Positions 1-7,994 of a DNA stretch of 47,794 nucleotides are shown here, piece by piece. The notes beneath the pieces were generated by a model, which was given only the letters and a program-made list of their open reading frames with translations, had not been told where the DNA came from and made no database searches. The position numbers and the translations under genes were made by a program. The stretch lies in contig JAFGBH010000037.1 of assembly GCA_016933215.1 (NCBI GenBank), positions 1 to 47,794 on the forward strand, given 5' to 3'. This stretch comes from Deltaproteobacteria bacterium. Lineage in GTDB: Bacteria; Desulfobacterota; Syntrophia; Syntrophales; UBA2210. Position 1 is the first letter of the stretch, and every line of letters starts with the position of its first letter.

Positions 1-1
1 G

Positions 2-130
2 ATAAGTAGCCTATCTCTCATTGGGATAGCATCTATAATATTGGCCTTGACTGTTGGTTACTATTTCATGAAGCAAACAGAGGATGGCCGCGGCAAATCG
101 AATGAACATTCAGGGAACAAGCAGACATAG
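2..130 (+). CDS. C-terminal end of an unidentified small membrane protein (partial)
   Basis: An open frame runs from the window edge to a TAG stop, giving 42 residues. It has a hydrophobic stretch of about 20 residues (rich in I, L, A, G, ending VGYYFMKQ) followed by a short polar tail rich in K, E, N and G. This looks like the last transmembrane helix and cytoplasmic tail of a membrane protein. No start or family can be seen because the gene begins outside the window. The stop is followed after one base by a palindrome-rich segment. A chance open frame remains possible. Confidence 0.35.
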   Translation: MSSLSLIGIASIILALTVGYYFMKQTEDGRGKSNEHSGNKQT

Positions 131-504
131 AGCATAACCCACGGCATGCATGCCAAAGCGGCAGAGCCGCACGGTTGATGCCCACGTAGGGCCACGCTGC
201 GCGCGACCGTACGGCGAGTTGTGCTTTCGCACTCGCCGTTAAATCTACGAACATTTCTATTTGTAATCCTTGATTATCACCTTTATATGGTCCTATCGAT
301 TAGCAGGCGAAGGGTAGAAAAAACAGCCAACATTGGGCTCTATTCTTTAAAAACTGCCAAGAATTCTTGATAATCATCGATTATTGACTGAAAGCGTTTG
401 ACATGGCTTTTCCAGATTTGGCGATACTTTCTTTTGTTAACTAATTACTCTCTTGACTTTTTAAAATATTAGGAGCACATGAAAAAGCCTAAAGTAGGAT
501 AATC
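131..504. other. Intergenic, palindrome-rich segment followed by AT-rich sequence
   Basis: No convincing gene is seen here. The first 115 bases are GC-rich with several inverted repeats: a 12-base palindrome at 143-154, a 5-bp hairpin with AGA loop at 158-170, and a 9-bp inverted repeat with arms 211-219 and 231-239. The segment is bounded by GCATAAC (132-138) and GTTAAAT (238-244), which recalls the R-box ends of an integron attC site, but the inner arms do not pair as attC arms should. The rest (245-504) is AT-rich and holds nothing recognisable apart from the leader of the next small gene. Confidence 0.4.
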
Positions 505-801
505 ATGCTACGAAAAATAATCATTGCCGTAATTATTTTCTCTTTAATGATTCCCTATGTATCTCAGAAGGTCGCCTATGCCGGGGGAGCTGGCGGTGAG
601 CCTTTGATTAGTGATGCGGTAGGTTGGGGTATCGTTGGAGCATTGGTAATCATCGGTATTTATTTCGTTTACACGACGAAGCAGGAACCTTCTCCAGAAA
701 AGGAAACCCCTCAAGGTCAGTCAGAAAGTTTGGCCCCTGTGAAGGCTGAAACATCAATTATTGATACTTCTCAGGGACAATTGATCATTGCAAAATGGTG
801 A
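505..801 (+). CDS. Small hypothetical protein with signal peptide and one membrane helix
   Basis: This 98-residue protein is not recognised. Residues 1-26 look like a signal peptide (MLRK, a hydrophobic core, then VAYA before a Gly-rich run at a likely cleavage site). A second hydrophobic helix lies near residues 39-57 (GWGIVGALVIIGIYFVY). The rest is a polar tail rich in E, P, Q and S. That arrangement resembles a small envelope protein with one anchor and an exposed tail. A weak AGGA lies six bases before the ATG. Neighbours are equally anonymous, so context gives no function. The region is more AT-rich than the housekeeping genes to the right, which suggests accessory DNA. Confidence 0.5.
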   Translation: MLRKIIIAVIIFSLMIPYVSQKVAYAGGAGGEPLISDAVGWGIVGALVIIGIYFVYTTKQEPSPEKETPQGQSESLAPVKAETSIIDTSQGQLIIAKW

Positions 802-1002
802 GGCAGTTAAAGCTTTTGAAACATCATGCTTGTAAAAGTCTGCTCAGAAAGCCATTTTTGTCAGATCCTTCTTCCTCCTACCATGAGGCGCGGCCTTTAG
901 GACGTCGCCTCGATGGCTTTAATGAATACTCTCGGCCAGAAGCTGACATCATTGGTGGCTTAGCAAGTAGCTGATTATATGTCCCTTCAAAGATAACTGT
1001 GA

Positions 1003-1638
1003 TCATTTTTGACTCTGATTTCGATATCGGTGCCATACGTAAAGGTAGCTTACAAAGGCAGCGAGCAATACAACAATGGGTGCTTTAACAGAAGCCAGAT
1101 TGTAGGTAACTTTGACTCGGGTGCGGGCCTGATTTTTAGACATATCTATAAAAATGTGTCGGCCCATTTTTGTGAACCAAGCTCCGTCTTCTCGAATACT
1201 TACCTCCATCCAGCTATTCCGTTTAAGCTCGTTCCAATAAAATGACACGACATCTACTCCGCTATTCCCAGTATCCATAATTTTCGTTATTGATGGACCA
1301 GCCATAGAGCTGCCAAGTGGTCCAGTATGAGTCTCAAGCAATAAGGCGTTTGGCAGTACGGGGATATCATGACCCTGCCAGCGCAATTCCACCACAGATA
1401 GAGCGTAAGGGGTTAAAGTGGCTAACGTCATGGAAAAAATGCCAGTCAAAACAAGCACTGACCATGGCCATTGAGGGACCATACCAGCGTTGGCCAATCT
1501 AAGTCCGAAAACAATTCCAACTATAGGAGGAATGAGAAGAATCGGAAAAATGAATATAATTAAGGGGTAAGCGAGCACAACCAAACATGAATCGACCAAT
1601 AATCCGGCGGATAGGCCGACCACTATGCCAAAGGTCAT
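1003..1638 (-). CDS. Hypothetical multi-pass membrane protein
   Basis: This 211-residue protein is of unknown function. I chose the ATG at 1638 rather than the GTG at 1650 because GGGTGAAG lies seven bases before the ATG and nothing suitable precedes the GTG. Predicted helices lie at the N-terminus (two closely packed hydrophobic stretches, the second rich in I, P and F), around residue 70, and at the C-terminus just before a basic RYRNQSQK tail. Between the third and last helix is a soluble loop of about 95 residues. No family motif is recognised. It is a lone gene in an AT-rich accessory region, transcribed away from the small signal-peptide gene. Confidence 0.55.
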   Translation of the reverse strand: MTFGIVVGLSAGLLVDSCLVVLAYPLIIFIFPILLIPPIVGIVFGLRLANAGMVPQWPWSVLVLTGIFSMTLATLTPYALSVVELRWQGHDIPVLPNALLLETHTGPLGSSMAGPSITKIMDTGNSGVDVVSFYWNELKRNSWMEVSIREDGAWFTKMGRHIFIDMSKNQARTRVKVTYNLASVKAPIVVLLAAFVSYLYVWHRYRNQSQK

Positions 1639-2294
1639 TTTTCGCTTCACCCTTTTCGTCCCCCGTTGTTTATATATATTAGTTTAGAGGCATTCTATAG
1701 GAACAGAGACGGAGTAATTCCCGATGTTATCCCCCCTTTTTACTATATGTCGCAAACGTCCTGTTTGGTTCAAAACCGGAAATTTAGCAACCTTTAATAA
1801 AGGCTCGTTCTGAGTTTCCACATTGTCGTAGATTCAGGTCCGACAAATCAATACTTCGATTATTAATTCTGAATGGTACTGAGAAAAGTAATATCATTAA
1901 GATATACTGTCAAGGATTATATGGGATTATGTAATATTATCTTTACTGGGCCTTGGTTTTTTCATTGTTTGGTATCGAAGATTTGAAGTGTAAATATTGA
2001 TTTTTTTCTCCTCAACGACACCAAAGATTTGCCGGCGTTGTTAATAGCTTTCTTCATCGCGGAAGATCGTTGCAAGGCTTTAAGAGATATATCTTATCAT
2101 GATGGGTTCCCGCATTCGCGGGATTGACAGGTATTTCGAGCTTACCACGTCCCGATTTTATCGGAACTCGCAATGACCCATGAAGCACTCTGCCGACAAG
2201 AGAGGAGACGCTCAAGGATATCCGAGAGGGGCATGCCCATTGCCGATAACTTTCGTGACTATCGCTACACAGGTAATCCCGTCGAAGAATGCAT
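1639..2294. other. Long AT-rich gap with a REP-like element
   Basis: No gene is supported in this 650-base gap. It is AT-rich up to about 2090 and then contains a GC-rich palindromic element (2102-2181, listed separately). The right edge meets the terminator of the minus-strand lipoprotein gene. The short frames present on either strand lack ribosome sites and family features. Confidence 0.5.
2102..2181. repeat. REP-like palindromic element
   Basis: Three nested or adjacent hairpins are packed into 80 bases. The outer arms ATGGGT (2102-2107) and ACCCAT (2176-2181) pair perfectly. Inside are CCCGC-ATTC-GCGGG (2109-2122) and CCGAT-TTT-ATCGG (2152-2164). This is the look of an extragenic palindromic repeat of the kind scattered through many proteobacterial genomes. 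Only one copy was noticed in the window, so its repeat status rests on form alone. Confidence 0.45.
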
Positions 2295-2295
2295 A

Positions 2296-2321
2296 AAAAA
2301 GGGGCTCCCGAAGGAGCCCCT
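2296..2321 (-). terminator. Rho-independent terminator of the beta-propeller lipoprotein gene
   Basis: On the minus strand an 8-bp stem (AGGGGCTCC type, arms 2313-2320 and 2301-2308) closes a TTCG loop and is followed at once by six T. It lies 32 bases past the stop of the lipoprotein gene at 2353. The stem is GC-rich and perfect, and the tail is clear, so this is a strong intrinsic terminator. It acts only for the minus strand. Confidence 0.9.
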
Positions 2322-2352
2322 GTGAAGGATGATGCTTCTTATATCATCCGGA

Positions 2353-4752
2353 TTAGTAAATACGTGCCGCGGCAGCGCACTTGCCCCGCCAGTCCCAATA
2401 GCTGCTCGAACCGCCGGTCCGCCAGACGATGAGGCCGTCGGCCACCTCGGGCTTGCTGTCCCAGAGACCTTCACCTTCGGGATCATTGGTCAACTGAACC
2501 AGCTCGAGCGTATCGGCGGTGACGTCACAGTAGAAGATCTCCTTGTCGCCATCGTCGTTCTCAACGCCGTACTCGACCGCCCCGAAGACGACCACGCCGT
2601 CGGAAATTCTCGGGTAACAGACGCTCCACTGATGGCTGCTGGTCCAGTCGTAGGAATAGTCAAAATCTTCGGCCGGGATATCGAAGGTGGTTCCTCCCAT
2701 CGTGTCATGGACAACAATGACAAGGGCAGCAATATTCGCTGTACCAGCATCACCGTCATGATCCCAACTGCTGCGATATTCCCTCCAGGTAAGATAGGTG
2801 CCGTCGGTCCGCACCGGACCACTAATACTGTAGCTGTATGTCGGTGCCGTCTCGTAGACATTGACCACCTCGGGCGTTGCCGCATTGAGGTCGTAGTAGT
2901 AGGGATCGCTGTCGTATTCCCAGGTGATGAGGCCCTTGGCGATATTGGGACAGTCATCAACGCCCGTGGCACCCTCCACCTCGACGGCGACAGCACTCTC
3001 CCAGTCGTTGAGATCGCAGTAGTAGAGGTCACCAGAATCCTCCCAGACGGCGATTCCGACGTCACTGTCAACCTTTCCACTAGCCGGTCCTAAAATCTTT
3101 GATTCACCGGTGGCGATCTTGTAGGCCCAGGCATACCCTTCATCATCGCGCCAGGTGACGAAGGCGCCATCGGTCATCGGACGATAGTCTCGGGTCCCGT
3201 TGTTGGTGATCTGTTTGATCTTCCGCGCCCCGTCGAGATCGATGTAGTAGATCTCGACCAGGTCTTGGCCGTCAAAGTCTTCCGCCAGGCCGGGGTTGTC
3301 GATGTAGCGGCTCCGGTCGAGGGCATGGAAGGCCAGGACGCCGTCGGTGACATCGAATCGACCGTCCACCATCATGTCGGGAGGTGTAATCGTGACCGGT
3401 TTGGCCGTTGATGTCGCTTTTTTAGCAAAGAGGCGGAAGGAGTGGTCGCGATGGAGGAAGACGGCCTTCCCGCCGGCTGCCACGTAAGCCGGTGTCTGCT
3501 GGAAATCGCGGTCGCCCGTGAGCTCAAGAAGCTCGCCCGTGGCAACATCGTACATGACGAGGACCTTCGAGGGATTGCACACATCCTGGTAATTGAAGAC
3601 GTCATAGATTTTGGTCCCGTCAACGTAAAGACCGGGAGCATCACTCTCTTCCTCGGCCCCCTCACCGTTTTCGGTGACCTGGACGCCTTCGGTCGCATCC
3701 AGGTTGGAAAGGTCGTAGACGAAGATCTGTGAATTGCCATCGTCATCGTCAGCGACATAGGCGAAGAAACCGTCGCCGGTTTCTATGTCATCTCCGTCAT
3801 GATACTCGCCGACCTCTTCTGGGGTGTCTCCCCCTTTAGCCATGTACCAGAGCGATCCATCCTCGTTCCAGAGGAAATAGTCGGGTCCGGCCACAGGATA
3901 TGACTGCGCCTCTGCGGAAACGTAAATTTCAGCGGAATCGGTGCTCACGCCGGGCTCGTAATAGTAGACATTGCTGCCCTCAACCCAGGTGAAGATGCCG
4001 TTGGCTGACCTGAATTGGCCAGGATTGGTAGAACCGTTGTTATCGCCGAGAAGCGTATCATATACCGTCCCGTCGTTAAGGTCGATTATGTCCACGGCAC
4101 CGGCGTTTGAAACCGCCGCATAGTCACCGCTGGGCAGACCTAAGGAAGTTCCGGTGAAGGTGTAATCGTTTAACACAGGAATATCCGCTGAAAGGTCGGC
4201 AGAGTAGAAGTGACCGGGGAAATCCTCATTATACAGCGCCGCCAGATCCCCGTTGACGTAGACGGCGTAGTCGTCCTGGAGATCCTTGTCGCCGTCAAAG
4301 GGCAGGTCGATCGCACCACCCGTGCCGTCCTCGGGCACATAATAGTAGAATTCGGGCAGATCGGCCGAGGCCACATCGTTGGCCACCGCGACGATGGTTG
4401 TGCCGTCAAAGCCGATGGGCGAATCATCGCAGTAACTGAAGGCCCAGGGTGTTACCGAGGCGTCAAGTCCGGTGTCGAGATCGGCGACCTTGTTACCGTC
4501 ATAGTAGCCCAGGTTGATCGAACGTCCCTTCCAGACGATCCACGTGCCGTCGGTTTCCACCTCGTGGGTGTCGGCGGTTCCCGCCTGGAGCGTCTTGGTC
4601 CCGTCGGCAGGGACGGCCGCAAGTTTCTCCACAACACCCGTCGAGTAATCCTTGAATTTAGAACCCTTGTCATCATCGCTGCTAAACCAATCGCAGCCCC
4701 AGAATACAAAAGACACAGCGACTAATACCGCTATCCACACAAATTTCTTCAT
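2353..4752 (-). CDS. Large acidic beta-propeller (TolB-like) lipoprotein
   Basis: The 799-residue protein starts with a lipoprotein signal: MKK, a hydrophobic core, then FWGC with the lipidated cysteine at residue 20. A short linker rich in S and D (DWFSSDDDKG) follows. The rest is built of repeats of about 40-60 residues in which a strand such as GLITWEY, AVWEDSGDLYYCDL or FVTWRDDEGYAWAY alternates with acidic turns, the pattern of TolB/YncE-like propeller blades. The protein is very rich in D, Y and W. It is probably exported and anchored in the outer membrane or held periplasmically. It stands alone, with a leader of over 200 bases upstream and its own terminator downstream. Its ligand or partner is unknown. 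A GGGGAA ribosome site precedes the ATG. Confidence 0.85.
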   Translation of the reverse strand: MKKFVWIAVLVAVSFVFWGCDWFSSDDDKGSKFKDYSTGVVEKLAAVPADGTKTLQAGTADTHEVETDGTWIVWKGRSINLGYYDGNKVADLDTGLDASVTPWAFSYCDDSPIGFDGTTIVAVANDVASADLPEFYYYVPEDGTGGAIDLPFDGDKDLQDDYAVYVNGDLAALYNEDFPGHFYSADLSADIPVLNDYTFTGTSLGLPSGDYAAVSNAGAVDIIDLNDGTVYDTLLGDNNGSTNPGQFRSANGIFTWVEGSNVYYYEPGVSTDSAEIYVSAEAQSYPVAGPDYFLWNEDGSLWYMAKGGDTPEEVGEYHDGDDIETGDGFFAYVADDDDGNSQIFVYDLSNLDATEGVQVTENGEGAEEESDAPGLYVDGTKIYDVFNYQDVCNPSKVLVMYDVATGELLELTGDRDFQQTPAYVAAGGKAVFLHRDHSFRLFAKKATSTAKPVTITPPDMMVDGRFDVTDGVLAFHALDRSRYIDNPGLAEDFDGQDLVEIYYIDLDGARKIKQITNNGTRDYRPMTDGAFVTWRDDEGYAWAYKIATGESKILGPASGKVDSDVGIAVWEDSGDLYYCDLNDWESAVAVEVEGATGVDDCPNIAKGLITWEYDSDPYYYDLNAATPEVVNVYETAPTYSYSISGPVRTDGTYLTWREYRSSWDHDGDAGTANIAALVIVVHDTMGGTTFDIPAEDFDYSYDWTSSHQWSVCYPRISDGVVVFGAVEYGVENDDGDKEIFYCDVTADTLELVQLTNDPEGEGLWDSKPEVADGLIVWRTGGSSSYWDWRGKCAAAARIY

Positions 4753-5155
4753 TGTTTTCCCCTTTTTAATAGTCTTCTGTTGTTCATTAGTAATCGTGAT
4801 TCATAAGATACGGCACCTCAGTTAGCACCTCCACTTATGATCCTTCACCCGAAATGCCTTGCAGGTCTTTTCCGACGATTTGCTTCGCGACACCTCCCTT
4901 CTATGTTCCCCTGCACTGCGCAGTGGAAAATTCACCCAGTTTTTCTACTCTAGATTTTCTACCATTCGAGGAGAAAGTGTGTCAAGAATTTAGACTCTAA
5001 AAGTGACGAAAAAATGCTGCGAACGGTTCAATCACACCAGAATCCAACAAAAAAAACACCCCGGCATATGCCTGCCCCCTGTTGTAACGACCGTCTTTCC
5101 TGTGCAGGAGAAGATTTCTTTTCAGTTTTCCGAAGGGATGAAAAGGTCCCGGATA
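4753..5155. other. Intergenic region with promoter and leader of the lipoprotein gene
   Basis: No gene is supported. The right part lies downstream of the TatD gene and includes a run of eight A (5049-5056), read as eight T on the minus strand. It comes after GGCATATGCC, but the stem is too short for a firm terminator call. The left part is the leader of the lipoprotein gene and includes the palindrome CACTGCGCAGTG (4914-4925) and a repeated GGTGC/GGTGCC pair near 4810-4830. I looked for a cyclic-di-GMP riboswitch core in the minus-strand leader and did not find a convincing one. Confidence 0.4.
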
Positions 5156-5905
5156 TTACAGGGGCAGTTTATAGAAATCCACGCTGTTTCGAAATGTCGC
5201 CTCGGCAACCTCGGCGACGGGCATTCCCTTTATCCTGGCAAGCTCCTCTACCGTGACGACGACATCGGAGGGACGCGATTCCTTGCCCCCGAAACTGACG
5301 GGGCAGTCTGTCTCGACGAGGATTCGTCCGATTGGAGCCTCTTTCATCGCCTCCTGATGAGGCGGGCTGTAACGGAGTGCCGGCGTGGCCGACACATAAT
5401 AGCCCGAAGAGACGATCTCCTGAAGCAGCTCGAGAGAAGCGTTGTACCAGTGAAAGACCGCCCTTCTGATGCCACCTTCAAGAATCATGGAAAAAACGCG
5501 CTGGTGAGAGTAGCGACAGTGAAGAATCAACGGTTTATCATATCTGTTTGCAATCTTTACTATTTCACCGAAGACCCTTCGCTGAATCGGCTTTTTCATC
5601 TTCGCCTTGTAATCCACGCCCACCTCGCCGAGGGCGACACAGCCAGCGATATTCTCTTCTATGAAGGCAAGGGTTCGCTCGATCTCCTCTTCTCGTATCT
5701 CCCATGGATGGTAGCCGATCGCGGGAACAACAAACCCCGGATATTCTCTGGCAATCTCCATAATACGCCGGTTGGACTCGACCTCCATCCCCACGCCGAT
5801 GATGGCTTTCACGCCCGCGCGTTTTGCCCTGTCGAACTCTTCGGCAAGATTTTTAAGTTCGTTGATGTGGGCGTGTCCGTCGATGATGGAGAGCTTCGTG
5901 CTCAT
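5156..5905 (-). CDS. TatD-family metal-dependent hydrolase (probable DNase)
   Basis: The 249-residue protein is a full-length TatD-type amidohydrolase-fold enzyme. Metal ligands are in the expected order: the HAH pair at 11 and 13, H66, E94 in LGEVGVD, H129, H152 and D200 in ETDCP. Family members are magnesium- or cobalt-dependent 3'-5' exonucleases or uncharacterised hydrolases, acting in the cytoplasm. The ATG overlaps the stop of the upstream zinc-ribbon gene by four bases (ATGA), so the two are translationally coupled. It is the last gene of the long minus-strand group. The family is certain; the substrate is inferred. Confidence 0.88.
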   Translation of the reverse strand: MSTKLSIIDGHAHINELKNLAEEFDRAKRAGVKAIIGVGMEVESNRRIMEIAREYPGFVVPAIGYHPWEIREEEIERTLAFIEENIAGCVALGEVGVDYKAKMKKPIQRRVFGEIVKIANRYDKPLILHCRYSHQRVFSMILEGGIRRAVFHWYNASLELLQEIVSSGYYVSATPALRYSPPHQEAMKEAPIGRILVETDCPVSFGGKESRPSDVVVTVEELARIKGMPVAEVAEATFRNSVDFYKLPL

Positions 5906-6189
5906 TTCTTGAAAAGATCCTCCAGTTGTGCCGCAGGGTTCTTTTCTGTCTTATGTTCCCCTTCGGCCGACGCCGAGTCCCTGAATTCAAAATAGTCGCA
6001 GAAATTACTCCTCGCTTTATCCACCACCCGCTCCGCCTGTGGCTCCCGGCAGTCGTTGTAGGACCCGGGATCATAAAAGCGGCAGTTCAAACAGACGTGG
6101 AGATCGCTTCCGCAAAAGGGACAGTCCTCTCTTCTTCCCACTTTACGTCCCACATCGAGTGTTTTTCTGCAGCTGTGGCATGTCTTCAT
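5902..6189 (-). CDS. Small multi-cysteine zinc-ribbon protein
   Basis: This 95-residue protein carries eight cysteines, at 4, 7, 23, 26, 33, 36, 47 and 64. The first six form three CxxC pairs (CHSC, CPFC, CLNC), consistent with two zinc sites. The segment CLNCRFYDPGSYNDC resembles a conserved small zinc-ribbon family found next to TatD genes. The C-terminus is acidic and ends AAQLEDLFKK. The stop overlaps the TatD start by four bases, so the pair is coupled and may work together, possibly on nucleic acid. It lies 17 bases after the selenoprotein gene. The function is not known. Confidence 0.7.
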   Translation of the reverse strand: MKTCHSCRKTLDVGRKVGRREDCPFCGSDLHVCLNCRFYDPGSYNDCREPQAERVVDKARSNFCDYFEFRDSASAEGEHKTEKNPAAQLEDLFKK

Positions 6190-6206
6190 CGATCGAAACC
6201 CCTTTT

Positions 6207-7544
6207 CTACATCTTTCTTTTCAATGCCTGGGCGGCGATCTGGATCGTATCCCAGGCACCGCCGAAGGGGGGCGAATAGGCAAGGTCGAGATAGCCTACC
6301 TCATCCAGATCCATCCCCGCCCAGAGACAGGCCGAAAGGGTATTGATTCTCCCCACGGCACCGCTCTCACCTATCGCCTGGGCACCGAGAAGCTTTCCCG
6401 TTTTACGGTCGGCGATGAGCTTGAGGCCGAGCCGATCTTTTTTCAGGTTCATCGACCTGGCAACGGGGGTGCCCCAGATAATCATACTCGCGGTGTCAAA
6501 GCCGACTTTTTGGGCAGCCTTTTCATCAAGTCCCGTTGCGGCAAGCTCAAGGCCGAATACCTTGAACGATTGTGCTCCCACAACCCCCTTAAATTCCATG
6601 GGATTACCCCCAATATTGCTCCCCGCGACACGCCCCTGTTTATTGGCGATATCACCCAGCGGTATATAGACCCATTCGCTGCTCACTCTATGATATACCT
6701 CTGCGCAGTCACCGACGGAGTAAATCCTTTCCCCCGATGTCCTCTGAGAAACATCGACCCTGACGGCACCGGTTGTGCCGATCGCGATGCCGGCATTACG
6801 GGCAAGCTCCGTATTCGGCCTTACACCCAAGGCCATAAGTATCAAATCGCCTTCATAATTACCGTTATCGGTAATAAGCCGGAGAGAAGACTTGTTCCCA
6901 CCTTCAATCGAAAGTGGTGACGTTTTGGTAATGAACGATACGTTGTTTTTTCCAAGCTCATCGAGAACGAGTTTTGAAAATTCCGGATCCCAGCGGGAGA
7001 CGGGAAGGTCACCCCGGTATATGACCTCTGTTTCGATACCGAGATTTCGGAGCCCCTCGCTCATCTCCATGGAGATAAAGCCCGCCCCGATAATGATGGC
7101 CCTGCGACATGATTTTTCATTGATATAGTTCTTGATAGTGATGCCGTCACGAAGGGTTTTGAGGACAAAAACCCCTTCCTTATCAGCGCCCGGAATATCG
7201 AGCTTCGTTGCCGTTGCACCCGTGGCCACAACAAGTTCGTCATAGGGAAGCGACTCCCCCTTATCAAGGAGCACTTCACCTTTTCCAGTATCAATTTCCC
7301 GGACGAGCGAATTCAATCGCACCGTCACGCCGGTCTCTTCAAATTTTTCCGGTGTTCTCGCGATAAGCCGCTTCCAGTCTCCGATTACATCACCGATGTA
7401 ATAGGGTATCGGTCAGGCTGCATAGGAGATAAATTCACCCGCCTCCAGCATGGTAACGTCAAGCGACGGGTCCCTTCTCTTTGCCTCTGCGGCGGCCGAG
7501 GGGCCACCCGCGCCTCCACCTACAATAACGAGATTCCTTTTCAT
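6207..7544 (-). CDS. Selenocysteine-containing CoA-disulfide-reductase-like flavoprotein
   Basis: Read with the TGA at 7413-7415 as selenocysteine, this is a full 445-residue FAD/NAD(P)H oxidoreductase of the CoA-disulfide reductase / NADH oxidase / polysulfide reductase group. The FAD motif GGGAGG is at residues 9-14, the NAD(P) motif GAGFIS near 153, the second FAD motif YSVGD near 275-279, and AYSPPFGG near 422. Residue 44 (the UGA) lies in ISYAA-U-PIPYYIGD and aligns with the single catalytic cysteine of the family (SFANCALPYVIG in Staphylococcus CoADR). The ATG at 7544 has AAGAGGTGA before it, overlapping the stop of the RDD gene. A SECIS-like hairpin follows the UGA. The likely role is reduction of a CoA disulfide, polysulfide or a similar low-potential substrate. 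The frame downstream is intact, which argues against a pseudogene. A conventional caller would start at 7328 and lose the active site. Confidence 0.85.
7384..7402 (-). promoter_or_regulatory. Candidate bacterial SECIS element
   Basis: On the minus strand ATTACATC-GGT-GATGTAAT forms a perfect 8-bp stem with a GGU loop. The stem begins 11 bases after the UGA and the loop guanines are 19-20 bases after it. Bacterial SECIS elements recruit SelB from just downstream of the UGA and need a guanine at the start of a small apical loop, so distance, stem and loop all fit. The hairpin lies wholly inside the coding frame and encodes YYIGDVI, which is also the conserved family sequence, so part of the symmetry could be coincidental. 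Confidence 0.8.
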
Positions 7545-7547
7545 GTA

Positions 7548-7994
7548 TCACCTCTTATTTTTCCTTACTACTACCGTACCTGCCAGTTTGTCATGCCACG
7601 ACTGCTTCCTCCTGTCAAAGGCAACCCACAGAAAACCGATACAGAAAGGAATAGTTGATACGAAATAGGCGAAATATCGTCCTATGAACTGCCCCGTCGA
7701 GGGCTTTCCGCCCGTTTTCGCATCGACAATCTCGAGGGAGCAAATCATCTTCCCCGGTGTTGCCGACCGGTATGACCAGAACACAATGATAGCAACTGCG
7801 GGCAAGACCCAGGAAATCAGAAAATCGGCCGGTCCTTTGATAATTGTGCCGGTTGCGAAATAGTCCTTGCCGTAGAGCATCAGAAGGAGAGGGTAGGAGA
7901 TAAGGATAAGGAGGATCGAATCGATGAGCGTGGCGACAAACCGTATCCAGAAGCCCCCGTACTGTATTCCTTCATCTCTTTCATCCCTATCCAT
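7548..7994 (-). CDS. RDD-family membrane protein
   Basis: A 148-residue protein of the RDD family. The diagnostic arginine and aspartates are in GGFWIRFVATLIDSI near residues 13-27. Three hydrophobic segments follow: 20-40, 57-76 and about 105-125. The C-terminal SWHDKLAGTVVV is also typical of the family. RDD proteins are small inner-membrane proteins, some linked to ion transport or stress, with no single established function. The start overlaps the stop of lgt by eight bases and the stop overlaps the ribosome site of the flavoprotein gene, so it is central in a tight operon. Confidence 0.85.
   Translation of the reverse strand: MDRDERDEGIQYGGFWIRFVATLIDSILLILISYPLLLMLYGKDYFATGTIIKGPADFLISWVLPAVAIIVFWSYRSATPGKMICSLEIVDAKTGGKPSTGQFIGRYFAYFVSTIPFCIGFLWVAFDRRKQSWHDKLAGTVVVRKNKR

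Noticed and set aside
2329-3093. Plus-strand open frame opposite the propeller lipoprotein
   Set aside because: It mirrors the repeated codon use of the GC-rich lipoprotein gene. The minus frame has a signal peptide, lipobox and terminator.
4753-4980. A cyclic-di-GMP (GEMM) riboswitch in the lipoprotein leader
   Set aside because: The minus-strand leader has a loosely similar CAGGGGAAC and TCGCGAAGC, but the required CAGGGCAAAC and ACGCAAAGCC core is not matched.
5049-5070. Terminator after TatD
   Set aside because: The T run on the minus strand is good, but GGCATATGCC can form only a three-pair stem and the flanking runs of G do not pair.
5003-5995. Long plus-strand open frame of 330 codons opposite the TatD and zinc-ribbon genes
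   Set aside because: It lies antisense to conserved genes with recognised metal motifs, has no ribosome site and no family sequence.
6039-6920. Long plus-strand open frame of 293 codons opposite the flavoprotein
   Set aside because: It is antisense to a conserved enzyme and shows no homology-like motif.
6207-7328. A shorter 373-residue oxidoreductase beginning at 7328
   Set aside because: It lacks the N-terminal FAD motif and active site that are encoded without a frameshift upstream, separated only by the in-frame TGA. The full frame has a proper start and ribosome site at 7544.
7384-7402. The hairpin as a transcription terminator
   Set aside because: It is inside a conserved coding frame, is AT-rich and lacks a T run, so the SECIS reading fits better.
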